NCBI GenBank assembly: GCA_963835525.1
Contig: CAWIFM010000008.1
Coordinates: 1,426,001 to 1,490,000, forward strand
DNA length: 64,000 nucleotides
Origin: DASSUW01 sp963835525
GTDB lineage: Bacteria; Actinomycetota; Thermoleophilia; Solirubrobacterales; Solirubrobacteraceae
Direction: 5' to 3'
Both the position numbers and the translations under genes were made by a program. This document shows, piece after piece, positions 27,301 to 36,810 of this stretch (position 1 is the stretch's first letter; every line of letters starts with the position of its first letter). The notes beneath the pieces were generated by a model. That model ran no database searches, had not been told where the DNA came from, and saw only the letters and a program-made list of their open reading frames with translations.

Positions 27301-29333
27301 TGTCCGACGGCAGCGACGAGAGCGAGCAGTCGTACTGGCTGTTGGTGCTCGTGTTGTTGGCGTAGTCCCATCGCCACGAGCTGTTGATCGCCGCGTTGTT
27401 GCCGACGCAGAACGGCCAGCCGTGGAAGCCCGGCGTCTTGAGCAGGTTCCACTCGCACACGCCGGCGGGCGCGCGGTCCGCCTGGTTGGCGTTGTTGTCG
27501 TGGCAGAACTCGCCGACGGCCACCGTGCCCGGATGATCGGGGTCGGTGTGCACCGTGAACGGCTGCCGGAAGCCCATCGCGTAGATCTCCGGGCGGGTGT
27601 TCGGGGTGCCCGTGGGGAACATGTTCCCGGCCGGGATCGTCGTAGGTCTGCCCGGCGCCCGGGCTCGTGCCGGCCGCGATCTCGTCGCGCGGCTTGACGC
27701 GGACGATCTTCCCCCGCAGGTCGGCGCTGTTGGCCGAGGTCTTGCGAGCATCCCAGCGCTCGGCGGCGCGGTAGTCCATCGGCGGATAGCGGTTGTGCCC
27801 GCCGGCGTTCGGCGAGACGTCGTCGCCCACGCCGAGATAGAGGTTGCCCTCGGAGTCGAAGTCGAGCCCGGCGCCGCCTACGTGCCCGGGGCCGGAGTCC
27901 GTCGGCCCGCCGGGGAAGCCCGACGGATTGCCGGCGATCTTGGCCTTCGGGACGCGCAGGATCACGCGCTCGGATCCCGCGACGACCGCCGTGCCCGCCT
28001 CGTTCACGGTGAAGCGGCTGACCTGGTTGTAGCCGACGACCTGGGCGTTACCCGAGGTCGGCCAGCTGTCACCGGCGTCGGGCCGCGGCGAGTAGTAGAC
28101 GAACACGTCGCGCTTGGCCGGATCGGCGAGGTCGAAGCCGGGCTCGAGGCTCATGCCGAGCACGCCGTCCTCGCTGTTGCCGTGGTCGGCGCGCGTCGGG
28201 ATCGTGGCGACCGTGGTCTTGTTGCCGGCGGTCCCGGACGGGTCGTGCATCTTGATGTAGCCCTCGGACTCGAAGCCGACCGTGCCGATCTCGCTCCAGT
28301 AGACCTTGCCGTCCTTCGCGACGTCGAGGCCGATCGGCGCGCTCGAGTCCGGCACGAGGACGGTGCGCGTGAAGTTCGACCACACCGTGCCCGAGCAGTC
28401 GGACTTGCGGCCCTCGCCGGCCACCCAGCGGATGCCGCCGACGAGCATCTTCACGAGGTTGTTGTCGCCGCCGTTCTCGGTGTAACGCGCGCCGTTGTGA
28501 CCGATACCGGTGATCCAGGTCCGGCCGTCGAAGTACGACTTCGGCGTGGCGGTGCCGTCGTCGACGTTGTCGCCGTCGTAGAGCTTGCACCACGTGATCG
28601 GGTGGTCCTGCCCCATCGCGTTCCCGCCGGGGTTGTACGTCCGCTCGTCGAAGTTCGCGAGCACATGGTGCGTGCCGCGGACGTTGCGGGCCCAGTTGTA
28701 ATGCTCGTCGGAGACCGTCCAGGTGTCCGGCAGGTCCCGTGTCGCGAGGTGGTTCTGATCCTGGGTCATCACCGTCGCGTTGATGTTGTTGGCGGAGTGG
28801 CCCGGCATCGTGCTGCCGACGACCGAGTTCGGGCCTCCGTCCCACCAGTCCCAGACGGACGTGCCGGCGCCCATGTCGGTCGAGTTGTGGACCGCCGCGA
28901 TGCCGCCGCCGTTCTGGACGAAGTCGATGACCGCGTTCCGCTGGGACTCGTCGAGCAGCGGCCCGGGGCGCTGACCGCCCGCCCACGACCACGAGGCGTT
29001 CAGGAAGACGATCGCGTCGTACTGGGCGAGGTTCGTGGTCGTGAAGATCCGCGGGTTCTTCTCGGCGTGGTCGCAGTTGTTCGTGGCGCCGCCGTTGCCG
29101 TCGCAGTCCTCCCAGGCGACGGTGTAGCCGAGATCCTCGAGAGCGTCCTGGACCACCGGGCGGCCGTTGTTGATCCCATCGGTGTGACGGAAGCCGGTGG
29201 TACCCGTGTACAGCAGCACCCGCGGGTCTTCGTCCTGCGCGTTGGCCGGCGGCGCGGCCCAGAGCCCCAGAACGAGGCACAGCAGTACGAGGGCACGCCG
29301 GACGCGTACCACGAACAGGCTCCCGTCGACCAT
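24344..29333 (-). pseudogene. Giant secreted ThuA / glucose-sorbosone dehydrogenase-like protein, one frameshift
   Basis: One frame runs from the ATG at 29333 (AGGAGG seven bases upstream) to about 27640. There one extra base (tac-g-acgatcc) moves the reading into the second frame, which continues to 24344. Joined it is about 1660 aa. In order: signal peptide; ThuA-like domain (VLLYTGTTGFRH to about residue 310); a soluble glucose/sorbosone-dehydrogenase-like propeller (GLDFDSEGNLYLGVGDD, FRQPFTVH); OmpL47/Ig-like modules (TEYRVDGG); a concanavalin-like region (FDGTALGARWLRH); a cupredoxin domain (GLPHDVW, YLCKLHS); another Ig-like module; and a basic C-terminal domain. Probably exported and acting on sugars. 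Transcribed after MMPL, next to the sugar operon. Intact apart from one base, so a sequencing error is plausible. Confidence 0.75.
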
Positions 29334-29436
29334 CACGACCTCCTCCCGGGCCAGGGGCTCCCGTCCCCGGCCTCACCAGTCGTCCCCTTAACGAGTTCCG
29401 CGATGCGGAATCGTTTGTCCTAAACGCCTCGACTGG

Positions 29437-29466
29437 AAGCTAAGGGGGCTTTCGCCGCTTTGTCAA
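29437..29466 (-). promoter_or_regulatory. Promoter upstream of the ThuA-type gene
   Basis: On the minus strand TTGACA (29461-29466), 18 bases, TAGCTT (29437-29442), about 100 bases before the ATG at 29333. The -35 box overlaps the last codons of the MMPL gene. A second TTGACA on the plus strand (29485-29490) forms an imperfect inverted pair with it, recalling the sugar-operon control region. Confidence 0.45.
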
Positions 29467-31604
29467 GAGCTTCTGTCGCCTGGCTTGACAGAAGTGGTTC
29501 CGGGCCACCAGTTGCGCTCTCCGAGCCGCACGGCGAGCGCTGGAACGAGCAGCGCCCGCACGAGGAACGTGTCGGCGAGCAGGCCGAGAGCGACCACGAA
29601 GCCGATCTGGAAGAGCGCCTCGAGCGGCACCGCCATCAGCACGCCGAACGTCGCGGCCAGTACGAGCCCGGCGCTCGTGATCACGCCGCCGGTGCGCTCG
29701 AGCGCGATCGTCACCGCCTGCTTGGTGGGGTGGTGGGCGCGCTCCTCGCGGATACGGGCGAGCAGGAAGACGTTGTAGTCGACGCCGAGCGCGACGAGGA
29801 AGATGAACGCGAACAGCGGCAGGCTCGGGTCGCTCGCCGGCTGGTCCAACAGGTGCGTGAAGACGAGCGAGCTGACGCCCAGGGCGAAGCCGAAGCTCAG
29901 GATCACCGTGGCGATCACGTACAGCGGCATCACGATCGCCCGCAGCAGCAGCGCCAGGATGACCAGCACGAGCACGAGCACGATCGGCACGATCAAGCGG
30001 GTGTCGCGCGCCAGGGCCTGCCGCGTGTCGTAGGTCTCGGCGACCTCGCCGCCGATCAGGACCGGCGTCCCGCCGGCGGCGCGCCGGGCCGTCTCGCGCA
30101 GCCCCGGAACGGCGTCGGCCGCGGCGTCGGAGAACGGGTCGAGCGCGAGATACGCCTCCGAGAGGGAGCGCTCCGGGCGCCCAGGCAGCGAGCCCGCCAT
30201 CAGGTACATCTCGGCCACCGGCGTGTCGCGGCCGGCGGTGAGCGCGGCGATCACGGGCTCCCTCGCGTCGAACGCCGTGATCACGTTCAGCGGGGCGGCG
30301 CGGCCGGGGATGAAGTTCTCGGTGATCACCTGCTCCCCGCGGACCGACTCGGGCGGATCGCGGAACGCCTCCGCGAAGCCGAGGGGCTCGCGCCCCCCGA
30401 GGTTGCCGAACGCGCCGGCGACCAGCACCAGCGCCACGACCGCCGCCATCGCCGCCGGGTGGCGGCCGACGAGCCGGCTGACCCGTGGCCACACGCGTGG
30501 CGTGGGGTCGGCCCCGACGCCCGGGACCGCCGGCCAGAACGCGCGCCGGCCGAGCGCGACGAGTATCGCGGGCAGCAGCGTCAGCCCGGCGACGACCATG
30601 ATCGCCACGCCGAGCGCGAGGATAGGCCCCATCTCGCGGGTAGCGTTGAAGTCGGCCAGCCCGAGCGCGAGCATCGCTGCCACGACGATCGTGCCGGCCG
30701 ACAGGATCGCCGGCCCTGTCCGCTCGGTCGCGTGGGCCATCGCCTCGCCGGCGTCGGCCGTCCGTCGCAGCTCGTCGCGGAAGCGCGCCACGATCAGCAG
30801 GCAGTAGTCGGTGCCGGCACCGAACATCAGCACGATCAGCAGCGAGGTCGTCTGGCCGCTGACGTCGGTCAGCCCCGCGCGCACGAGCGCGTACGTCAGG
30901 CCGCCGGAGATGAGATAGGCGACCCCTACCACCAGCAGCGGGACGAGCGCGACGAACGGTGAGCGGTAGATCGCCAGCAGCAGGAGCAGCAGCACCGAGC
31001 AGGTGACGAGCAGCAGCGTGTCGTCGATGCCCTTGACCGCTTCGCTGCGGTCGGCCTCGAACCCCGCCTCGCCGGTCACGTACGCGCGCAGCCCGCTGCG
31101 GTCGCCGGCCGGCGGCGGCACGATGCCCCGGATCGTCGAGACGGCCGCTTCGGCCACGGGCGTGCTGTCGTCGGTCATCAGCGCCGAGGCGAGCACCACG
31201 CTGTTGTCGGGCGACGTCAGCAGCGACGGGCCCGGGCCGAGGTCGAGCGGGTCGGTCTCGCCGCATCCCAGCCCGTAGGGCGTGCCGACCAGCGTGAGGC
31301 TGGGGATCGTCGCCGAGGCGCAGATGGCCCGGGCGTCGCGGCTGATCCGTTCGCGGTCGGCGGGCGTGAGGCCGCCGGTCCGGTGGTAGGCGATCACCGC
31401 GGCCATCTCGCTGCCCCGCCGGAAGCGCTCGTCGATCGTCTGCTTCGCTTTCGCCGACTCCGACCCGCGCACCAGGAACGTGTCGCTCTCGTCGGCCGCC
31501 ACGTCCTGCAGCCGTCCCTGCAGCGGCACCATCGCGAGGGCGACAACGAGCCACGCCCCGATCACGGCCCACCGCGTCCGGCGGCCCGCGACGAGCGCAG
31601 ACAC
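29463..31604 (-). CDS. MMPL/RND-family membrane transporter
   Basis: A 713-aa protein with 11-12 membrane helices. The arrangement is TM1, a periplasmic domain of about 150 residues, TM2-6, a second periplasmic domain, TM7-12. Hallmarks are QTTSLLIVLMFGAGTDYCLLIVARFRDEL in the first half and FIFLVALGVDYNVFLLARIREE in the second, with the conserved Gly-Asp-Tyr proton-relay residues. Actinobacterial MMPL proteins export lipids or small amphipathic molecules by proton antiport; substrate unknown. GTG start. The small anchored protein gene ends 17 bases upstream, so the two are probably co-transcribed. Confidence 0.9.
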   Translation of the reverse strand: MSALVAGRRTRWAVIGAWLVVALAMVPLQGRLQDVAADESDTFLVRGSESAKAKQTIDERFRRGSEMAAVIAYHRTGGLTPADRERISRDARAICASATIPSLTLVGTPYGLGCGETDPLDLGPGPSLLTSPDNSVVLASALMTDDSTPVAEAAVSTIRGIVPPPAGDRSGLRAYVTGEAGFEADRSEAVKGIDDTLLLVTCSVLLLLLLAIYRSPFVALVPLLVVGVAYLISGGLTYALVRAGLTDVSGQTTSLLIVLMFGAGTDYCLLIVARFRDELRRTADAGEAMAHATERTGPAILSAGTIVVAAMLALGLADFNATREMGPILALGVAIMVVAGLTLLPAILVALGRRAFWPAVPGVGADPTPRVWPRVSRLVGRHPAAMAAVVALVLVAGAFGNLGGREPLGFAEAFRDPPESVRGEQVITENFIPGRAAPLNVITAFDAREPVIAALTAGRDTPVAEMYLMAGSLPGRPERSLSEAYLALDPFSDAAADAVPGLRETARRAAGGTPVLIGGEVAETYDTRQALARDTRLIVPIVLVLVLVILALLLRAIVMPLYVIATVILSFGFALGVSSLVFTHLLDQPASDPSLPLFAFIFLVALGVDYNVFLLARIREERAHHPTKQAVTIALERTGGVITSAGLVLAATFGVLMAVPLEALFQIGFVVALGLLADTFLVRALLVPALAVRLGERNWWPGTTSVKPGDRSS

Positions 31605-31621
31605 GGAAGCGAGCAGCGCGG

Positions 31622-32044
31622 TCAGATGCCGCCGCCGACGCCCTCGATCTCGGTCACGGCGCCGTTCTCCGTGTAGACGTAGATCCGCTTCGGGTCGACG
31701 TCGATCGGCACCGGCACGCCCCGGCCGTCCTCGACCGAGACGACGATCTCACACCGGTGTTCGGCTGCAAGCGCACGTGCGTCGTCGAGCCCGAGGCCGA
31801 TCAGATCCGCGGTGTCGAACGCGTCCGGCGCCGGTTCGTATTGCTGCTCTCCGTCGGCCGAGCGGGCGGTCGGCACGAGCGGGCACTTGAGCGCCGTCAG
31901 GTCGGTGCCCTGAGTCGAGCGATCCTCCTCACCGCCGAAGCTCGCCAGGGCGAGGCCGCCGATGGCAAGCCCCGCCACGACCACGGCGGCGATGATCGCT
32001 CTCGTCCGCACGCCGCGGCAGGCTACCGAGTCAGCGCACGGCAC
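31622..32044 (-). CDS. Small membrane-anchored protein, possibly inhibitor-I78-like
   Basis: Up to 140 aa, with the first candidate start at 32044; a GTG at 32008 gives a more typical N-terminus (RTRAIIAAVVVAGLAIGGLALAS). One membrane helix precedes an extracytoplasmic domain with IGLGLDDARALAAEHRCEIVVSVEDG and DPKRIYVYTENGAVTEIEG. That pattern resembles the potato-inhibitor-like I78 fold (RxDRxxVxxxxGxVxxV). Function unproven. Probably transcribed with MMPL. Confidence 0.65.
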   Translation of the reverse strand: MPCADSVACRGVRTRAIIAAVVVAGLAIGGLALASFGGEEDRSTQGTDLTALKCPLVPTARSADGEQQYEPAPDAFDTADLIGLGLDDARALAAEHRCEIVVSVEDGRGVPVPIDVDPKRIYVYTENGAVTEIEGVGGGI

Positions 32045-32118
32045 TTACCGGCCTGGTCCTTGATATGCGCCGCGGCCGTGGTCATGCGATTCGCCCCCCG
32101 CGGACGCGACCGTGCCCG

Positions 32119-32310
32119 AGAACGACAAAGACCCCGCACGCGGGGCCTTCGCTCGATGCGCCGAAGAGGACTCGAACCTCCACCCGGTTATCCCGGACCA
32201 GGCCCTCAACCTGGTCGCCCGGGTGTGATATCCGATCGCGCCAGATCGTCCGAATCGTCCGGGCGCGCGGACGTTACGGACGCAACGGACTATCTGGATG
32301 TTGCCACCGG
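32119..32310 (-). repeat. tRNA-Leu-associated repeat, copy C
   Basis: Minus strand order: ggtggcaacatccag block, hairpin block, anticodon arm (32197-32213, GAG), variable arm CCGG-GATAA-CCGG, T arm, acceptor 3' strand ending TTCGGCGCA at 32157, then the terminator at 32126-32147. The 5' tRNA half is absent. It lies between the last gene of the copper operon (stop 32373) and the small anchored-protein gene. Confidence 0.8.
32126..32147 (-). terminator. Intrinsic terminator in repeat copy C
   Basis: Hairpin CCCCG-cacg-CGGGG (32132-32145) followed on the minus strand by CTTTGTCG. It stands downstream of the copper operon on that strand and would stop its transcript after the tRNA-like segment. 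Confidence 0.55.
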
Positions 32311-32372
32311 CGCGTGGACGCTGAGTACGCGTCCATGGGAACAGGACGCCGAGGTGCCCGGACGCCTGAGCG

Positions 32373-35300
32373 TCAGGGGCGTTCGAGAGCGTCGACGTTG
32401 CCGGCGGCCAATCCCCACGGGGTGCCGTCGAAGGCGAGCGTCGGTGACCAGATGCACGCCGTCGTCGGCCCCGTCGACGTCGGCGCGCACGTGAACACGT
32501 CCTCCCGACCGCCTGCCACGCCTGGCACGGCGAACGCACCCGCGGTCGACACGTCAACGTGACCGGCTGCTGTCATGGCGGCCGCGTCGAGCTTCTCGGT
32601 CGTGGCGGTGAGCGCGACGTCCGAGCCGTCGAAGTACATCGCGTAGCTGCCGCTCGTGGTCGGCCCGAGTGCCGTTGGTGTGAAGACCAGCAGGTCCTCG
32701 CCGGCGCCGATGACCCCGGGGACCGAGACGCTCGCGACGGTCGAGAGGAGCAGCCGCCCGTCGAGGAGCACCTCGACGGCGTCGAGGTACTCGCCGGATG
32801 TCGTCAGCGCCACGTCCGAGCCATCGAAGTGCAGCGCGAACGTCCCGGCGGTCGTGCTCCCGAGCGACGTGGCGTCGAAGCGGACGAGATCGAAGCGGTC
32901 GACCGTTCCGGCGCCGGGGAGCGTCTTCGTGCGGTCGAGGGCGAGAAGGAACGTGTCGGCGTCGACTCGGGCGAACGCCTCCACGTTGACGCCCGCGAGC
33001 CCGACGTCGGAGCCGTCGAACAGCAGGTCGAAGCCGGCTCCGGTGAACGACAGGACGTCCTCGCCCGCGACGCCGCTGACGTCCCCGATCGTCGTCGGAC
33101 CGCCCGCCGCCATCGAGAGCTCCACGATCGGCGCAGGCGGAGGCGGCGGTGGCGGCGGCGGCGCGCTGTCGGGCATGCGGTCGAGCGCGGCGCGGACGTC
33201 GAGCCGGCCGTGGCCGTACTCGTCGTCTGGCCCGGCCGCGCCGAGGTCGACGGCAGCGCCGGTCAGAGCGGCCTCCTGCTGAGCGGCGGTTGCGCCGGGC
33301 CGTGCGCCGAGCAACAGCGCGAGCGCCCCGCTCACGTGCGGCGCCGCCAGCGAGGTGCCGCTGAAGCTGGCGTAGAAACCGAACAGGTCGCCGGTCCAGA
33401 CGTCGACGCCTGGCGCCACGAGCTCAGGGTACGGAGCGCCGTCCTGCGTGCAGGCCGAGGGGCCGCGGCTGCTCGCGGAGTACATGAGGCTGCCGTCGTC
33501 GACCGCTCCGACGGCGAAGGCTCCCGGGTTGTTCGCCGGGCTGCGGCTGGTCGCGCTCGCCGGCCCGGCGTTGCCGGCCGCGAACACGGGCACGATGCCG
33601 GCCGCCCGCAACGCCTCGAGGTCGAGCTGGAACTCGAGGTCGCAGCCGGCGCTGCTGAACGCCCACGAGTTGTTGACGACGTGCGGCGCGTCGGGCGTGG
33701 CCGGGTTTCCGTCCGGGTCGAGCAGCCACTGGAACGCCGAGTGGATGCGCGACACGGTCGTCCCGCCGTGGTCGTCGAAGATCTTTGCCGCGATCCATTT
33801 CGCGTCCGGCGCGAGCCCGATCGCGGTGCCGCTCGCCGCCCGCCCGACCATCACGCCCATCGTCGCCGTCCCGTGCCCGGTGAAGTCCGCCGGTGTCGCC
33901 GGATGCTCGCCGGAGGGATCGAACCAGCTGTTCGATCCGCCGCGCCACTGGGCCGACAGGTCGGCGTGCAGGTAATCGACGCCGGTGTCCAGGCTGGCCA
34001 CGACGACGCCCTGGCCGCGGTGGCCCAGGTCCCAGGTCGCGGGCGCCGTGGTCAGCGTGATGTTGGGCTCGACCGTGCTCGCCGGAGCCAGCCCGGTGGC
34101 GTCCAGCCGGATCCGCTCGACCGCGGGGAACGCCGCCAGCTCGAGGATGACGTCGCCGGTCGCGTGAACGGCGAAGCCATTGAAGACCCAGTACGGCACG
34201 ACGTGGCTCACCTTGCCCTGCGCGCGACGCTGCGCGACGAGCGCGCGCAGTGGCCCCTGGGTGCCGTCCGCGCGCGCCCGGAGCGCCCGGATCATGCGCT
34301 CCAGCCGCGCGCGCCGTGAGCCGGCCTCGGGGCGCGGGCGCAGCTGCGAAGCGAGCCGGACCACGACCGGCAGCTGCTCGCCGGGCGCGAGCGCCGCGAG
34401 CGCCTGCTCGACCTGCGGGTCGAGCTTGTCGGCCGGTGCCGCCCCGGCGCGTGGCGCCGCCGCGAGCGCGAGCGCGAGGACGAGCGCCAGCGAGGCGGTC
34501 AGCCGCAGCGCGCCGGCTCGCGAACGGCCGGGCGTCCAATGGACCCGCGCGACGGTCGCCGCCCCGGCGAGCAGCAGCAGCGCTGCGCCGACGGTGAGAA
34601 GCGGCTCGAGCGGGCGGTCGGAGATCGTCGTCGGGCGGGGCGCGACGCCCGCTCCGACCGTCCAGTCGAAGCGCGCAACGCGATCGGGGGCGCCCGCCCG
34701 CCGCACGGCGACCTCGATGCGCGCGGGCCCGGCGGCCGTGAGCTGCTCGCCGGCCACATCGAAGCGCCCGGGCGCCGTCTCGGTCATGCGGACAGGGGCG
34801 GCGCGGCCGGGGAACCGAAGCTCGACCGCCGACGGCGAGCGCGGGGCAGGTTGCTCGGTGCTCGCCGCGATCACGCTGTAGCTGTTCTGGCCCGGACGGT
34901 TCGGCGTGACGCTCAGCGCGACGAGCAGATCGCCGGACGTCGCGCTCAACGAGCCCGGCGCGGGCGCGGCCGGCTCGAACTCCGGGCCTCGGGCAGGCGC
35001 GGCCGAGGACATCAGCGCAGCGGCGAGGAGGATCGCCAGCCCGGCGCCGACCTCAGCGAGCACGAACGTCCGCACGCGGGCCGGCGCCGCGCCCACGAGG
35101 CGGCCCAGCCGCGCCGGCAGGCGGCCCAGCCGCGCGGCGAGTTGCGGGTGCACGACGGTCGCCGTAAGCAGCCCGAACGCGCCCGTGAGCAGCAACAGGC
35201 CGACCTTGACGGCGAGCGTCTGGCCGTACACCGTGGCGATCAGCGCGTCGACGGAGGCGACCTGGCGCCCGGCCGTGTAGACGCCGGTCGCGACGAGGAG

Positions 35301-36353
35301 CCAGACCGCGGTCGCTGCCAGCCGTGCGAACGGCGCCCAGGTGGTTCGCAGCAGCGTCGCCGTGGCCTCGCGCTCGCGCCGCCGCAGCACCGGCCACGAT
35401 CCGACGGCGAGCGCGGCAAGGCCGCCCAGCCACACGGCGGCCCCCAGCACGTGGAGCGACAGCGTGAGCACCGAGAGCGCCGTGTGGGGGCTGACCTCGG
35501 CCGCATGGCCGTCGAGCGCGCGGACAACCATCAGCGCCAAGGCGAGCATGGCCACCGCGGGCCCGGGCGCCCCGGCGCGGATGAGGGTACCCAAGCTCCG
35601 CGGCCGGTTGCGCTGGGTGCGGCGCAACCAGACCGCCGCCGCGACGAGCGCGACGAGCAGGCCCTCGCGTGCCAGCCACAGGGCCCCCCAACGGGTGTCG
35701 AGCAGCAGGTCGGGGCTGGTAGCGGGGTCCCACGCCATCAGCGCGACGGCCTGCAACGGCAGCGTCGCGAGGCCGAAGGCGAGTGCGCCCGTCCCGCACG
35801 CCGCCGCGAAGGCGAGCACGCGCCGGCGCATCGCGGCCGGCGCGCCGCCGAGGACGAACAGCGCCACGGCCAGGCCACCGACGAGGCCGGCGACGAGCGC
35901 GAAGTCGACCCACCGCGCGACAACCGACAAGGGAGCCGGCTCGTCCCGCGGGGCGACGACTGGCACGGCTGCGCCTCCTGGGCCGGTGCGGATCGCGACG
36001 ACCCCGCGGCTCGGATGGCCGTCGCGCCCGGAGGCCGTCCAGATCGTGCTGTAAAGCCCTGGCCTCACGCGTGGCAGCGAGACCACGAGCGTCGCCGGCC
36101 GCGCCGGATCCACACGCACCCGCACCGCCGGAACCTCGCGTCCGTTGCGATCGAGCACGTGCGCGCCGCTGCGGGCCGCCACGACGGGCTCGCTGAAGGT
36201 CAGGCGGATCGCGTCCGGCGCCCGGCTCAGGACGGCTCCGGCGCCCGGGTCCGACCCCACGAGGCGCACGTGGGCGACGGCTCCTGCCGGTGCCAGGGCA
36301 CCGGCCGCGGCGAGCGCCACGACCAGGCCGGCGATCGCACGCGGACGCCTCAT
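32373..36353 (-). CDS. CopC-CopD-subtilisin fusion protein
   Basis: A 1326-aa protein in one uninterrupted frame. Residues 1-27 are a signal peptide ending at His28, followed by a CopC copper-binding domain (28-125) with the DGHP motif (111-114). A CopD-like membrane domain with about eight helices runs over about 150-450. Then come an extracytoplasmic beta domain (460-575), one more helix (about 585-602), and a second signal-peptide-like stretch (617-638). An S8 peptidase with an inhibitor-like propeptide follows: Asp789 (LDTGVD), His827 (GHGT), oxyanion Asn928, Ser1001 (GTSLAAPH). A proline linker (1064-1074) and FDGSDV-type repeats end the protein. CopC/CopD handle periplasmic copper. Fusion to a protease is unusual; the internal signal-like segment suggests two ancestral genes. 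Confidence 0.8.
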   Translation of the reverse strand: MRRPRAIAGLVVALAAAGALAPAGAVAHVRLVGSDPGAGAVLSRAPDAIRLTFSEPVVAARSGAHVLDRNGREVPAVRVRVDPARPATLVVSLPRVRPGLYSTIWTASGRDGHPSRGVVAIRTGPGGAAVPVVAPRDEPAPLSVVARWVDFALVAGLVGGLAVALFVLGGAPAAMRRRVLAFAAACGTGALAFGLATLPLQAVALMAWDPATSPDLLLDTRWGALWLAREGLLVALVAAAVWLRRTQRNRPRSLGTLIRAGAPGPAVAMLALALMVVRALDGHAAEVSPHTALSVLTLSLHVLGAAVWLGGLAALAVGSWPVLRRREREATATLLRTTWAPFARLAATAVWLLVATGVYTAGRQVASVDALIATVYGQTLAVKVGLLLLTGAFGLLTATVVHPQLAARLGRLPARLGRLVGAAPARVRTFVLAEVGAGLAILLAAALMSSAAPARGPEFEPAAPAPGSLSATSGDLLVALSVTPNRPGQNSYSVIAASTEQPAPRSPSAVELRFPGRAAPVRMTETAPGRFDVAGEQLTAAGPARIEVAVRRAGAPDRVARFDWTVGAGVAPRPTTISDRPLEPLLTVGAALLLLAGAATVARVHWTPGRSRAGALRLTASLALVLALALAAAPRAGAAPADKLDPQVEQALAALAPGEQLPVVVRLASQLRPRPEAGSRRARLERMIRALRARADGTQGPLRALVAQRRAQGKVSHVVPYWVFNGFAVHATGDVILELAAFPAVERIRLDATGLAPASTVEPNITLTTAPATWDLGHRGQGVVVASLDTGVDYLHADLSAQWRGGSNSWFDPSGEHPATPADFTGHGTATMGVMVGRAASGTAIGLAPDAKWIAAKIFDDHGGTTVSRIHSAFQWLLDPDGNPATPDAPHVVNNSWAFSSAGCDLEFQLDLEALRAAGIVPVFAAGNAGPASATSRSPANNPGAFAVGAVDDGSLMYSASSRGPSACTQDGAPYPELVAPGVDVWTGDLFGFYASFSGTSLAAPHVSGALALLLGARPGATAAQQEAALTGAAVDLGAAGPDDEYGHGRLDVRAALDRMPDSAPPPPPPPPPAPIVELSMAAGGPTTIGDVSGVAGEDVLSFTGAGFDLLFDGSDVGLAGVNVEAFARVDADTFLLALDRTKTLPGAGTVDRFDLVRFDATSLGSTTAGTFALHFDGSDVALTTSGEYLDAVEVLLDGRLLLSTVASVSVPGVIGAGEDLLVFTPTALGPTTSGSYAMYFDGSDVALTATTEKLDAAAMTAAGHVDVSTAGAFAVPGVAGGREDVFTCAPTSTGPTTACIWSPTLAFDGTPWGLAAGNVDALERP

Positions 36354-36357
36354 GCGA

Positions 36358-36810
36358 TCACTTGACCCGGACGTGCTCGAGGCGCGAATCGCCCATCGCG
36401 ATCGCGACCTCCTCGCCCTGGTGGACCCGCCCGCCGAGGTTGAGGAGGAGGGTGTAGTAGGTGCCGCCCGCCCGCATCGAGCCCGTGTGCCCGTGTTGCA
36501 TCAGCGGTACGTCGAGGAGCTTCCCAGTCGCCGAGTCGACGATCCCCGGTGGCCGCTCGGGATCGTGCAGAGCGGCCGCCTTGTCCGGGTCGACGACCTG
36601 GTAGCGAAGGTCGATCAGCCCGCCCCCGCCCGTCACCGCCACGTGGACCGGGCGCACGCCGGTGCGCTCCTCGAACGCCGCGCGCTCGGCTTGCCGCGCC
36701 GACTCGCCGCCGCCCGCCGGGCGCGCGGCGAGCATCCACACCGCCAGGGCGGCGGCGAGCACCAGCACGGCCCCCGCGCCCGCGGCCCGTGCGCCGCCGG
36801 CGTCGGCCAT
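36358..36810 (-). CDS. Small membrane-anchored protein of the copper operon
   Basis: A 150-aa protein from the ATG at 36810, which shares one base with the upstream stop (TGATG); a GTG three bases earlier is also possible. One membrane helix (about residues 10-32), then a soluble extracytoplasmic domain with DLRYQVVDPDKAAAL, QHGHTGSMRAGGTYYTLLLNLGG and a His/Met-rich QHGHTGSM patch that might bind copper. No family recognised. It lies between a multicopper-oxidase-like gene and the CopCD fusion gene (four bases apart). Confidence 0.75.
   Translation of the reverse strand: MADAGGARAAGAGAVLVLAAALAVWMLAARPAGGGESARQAERAAFEERTGVRPVHVAVTGGGGLIDLRYQVVDPDKAAALHDPERPPGIVDSATGKLLDVPLMQHGHTGSMRAGGTYYTLLLNLGGRVHQGEEVAIAMGDSRLEHVRVK

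Noticed and set aside
24830..27697. A 955-codon open frame on the plus strand
   Set aside because: Antisense shadow of the ThuA-type gene, Arg/Val/Ala-rich and without domain signatures.
29485..29490. A rightward promoter at the plus-strand TTGACA
   Set aside because: No plus-strand gene follows; it runs into the 3' end of the MMPL gene. More likely part of an operator.
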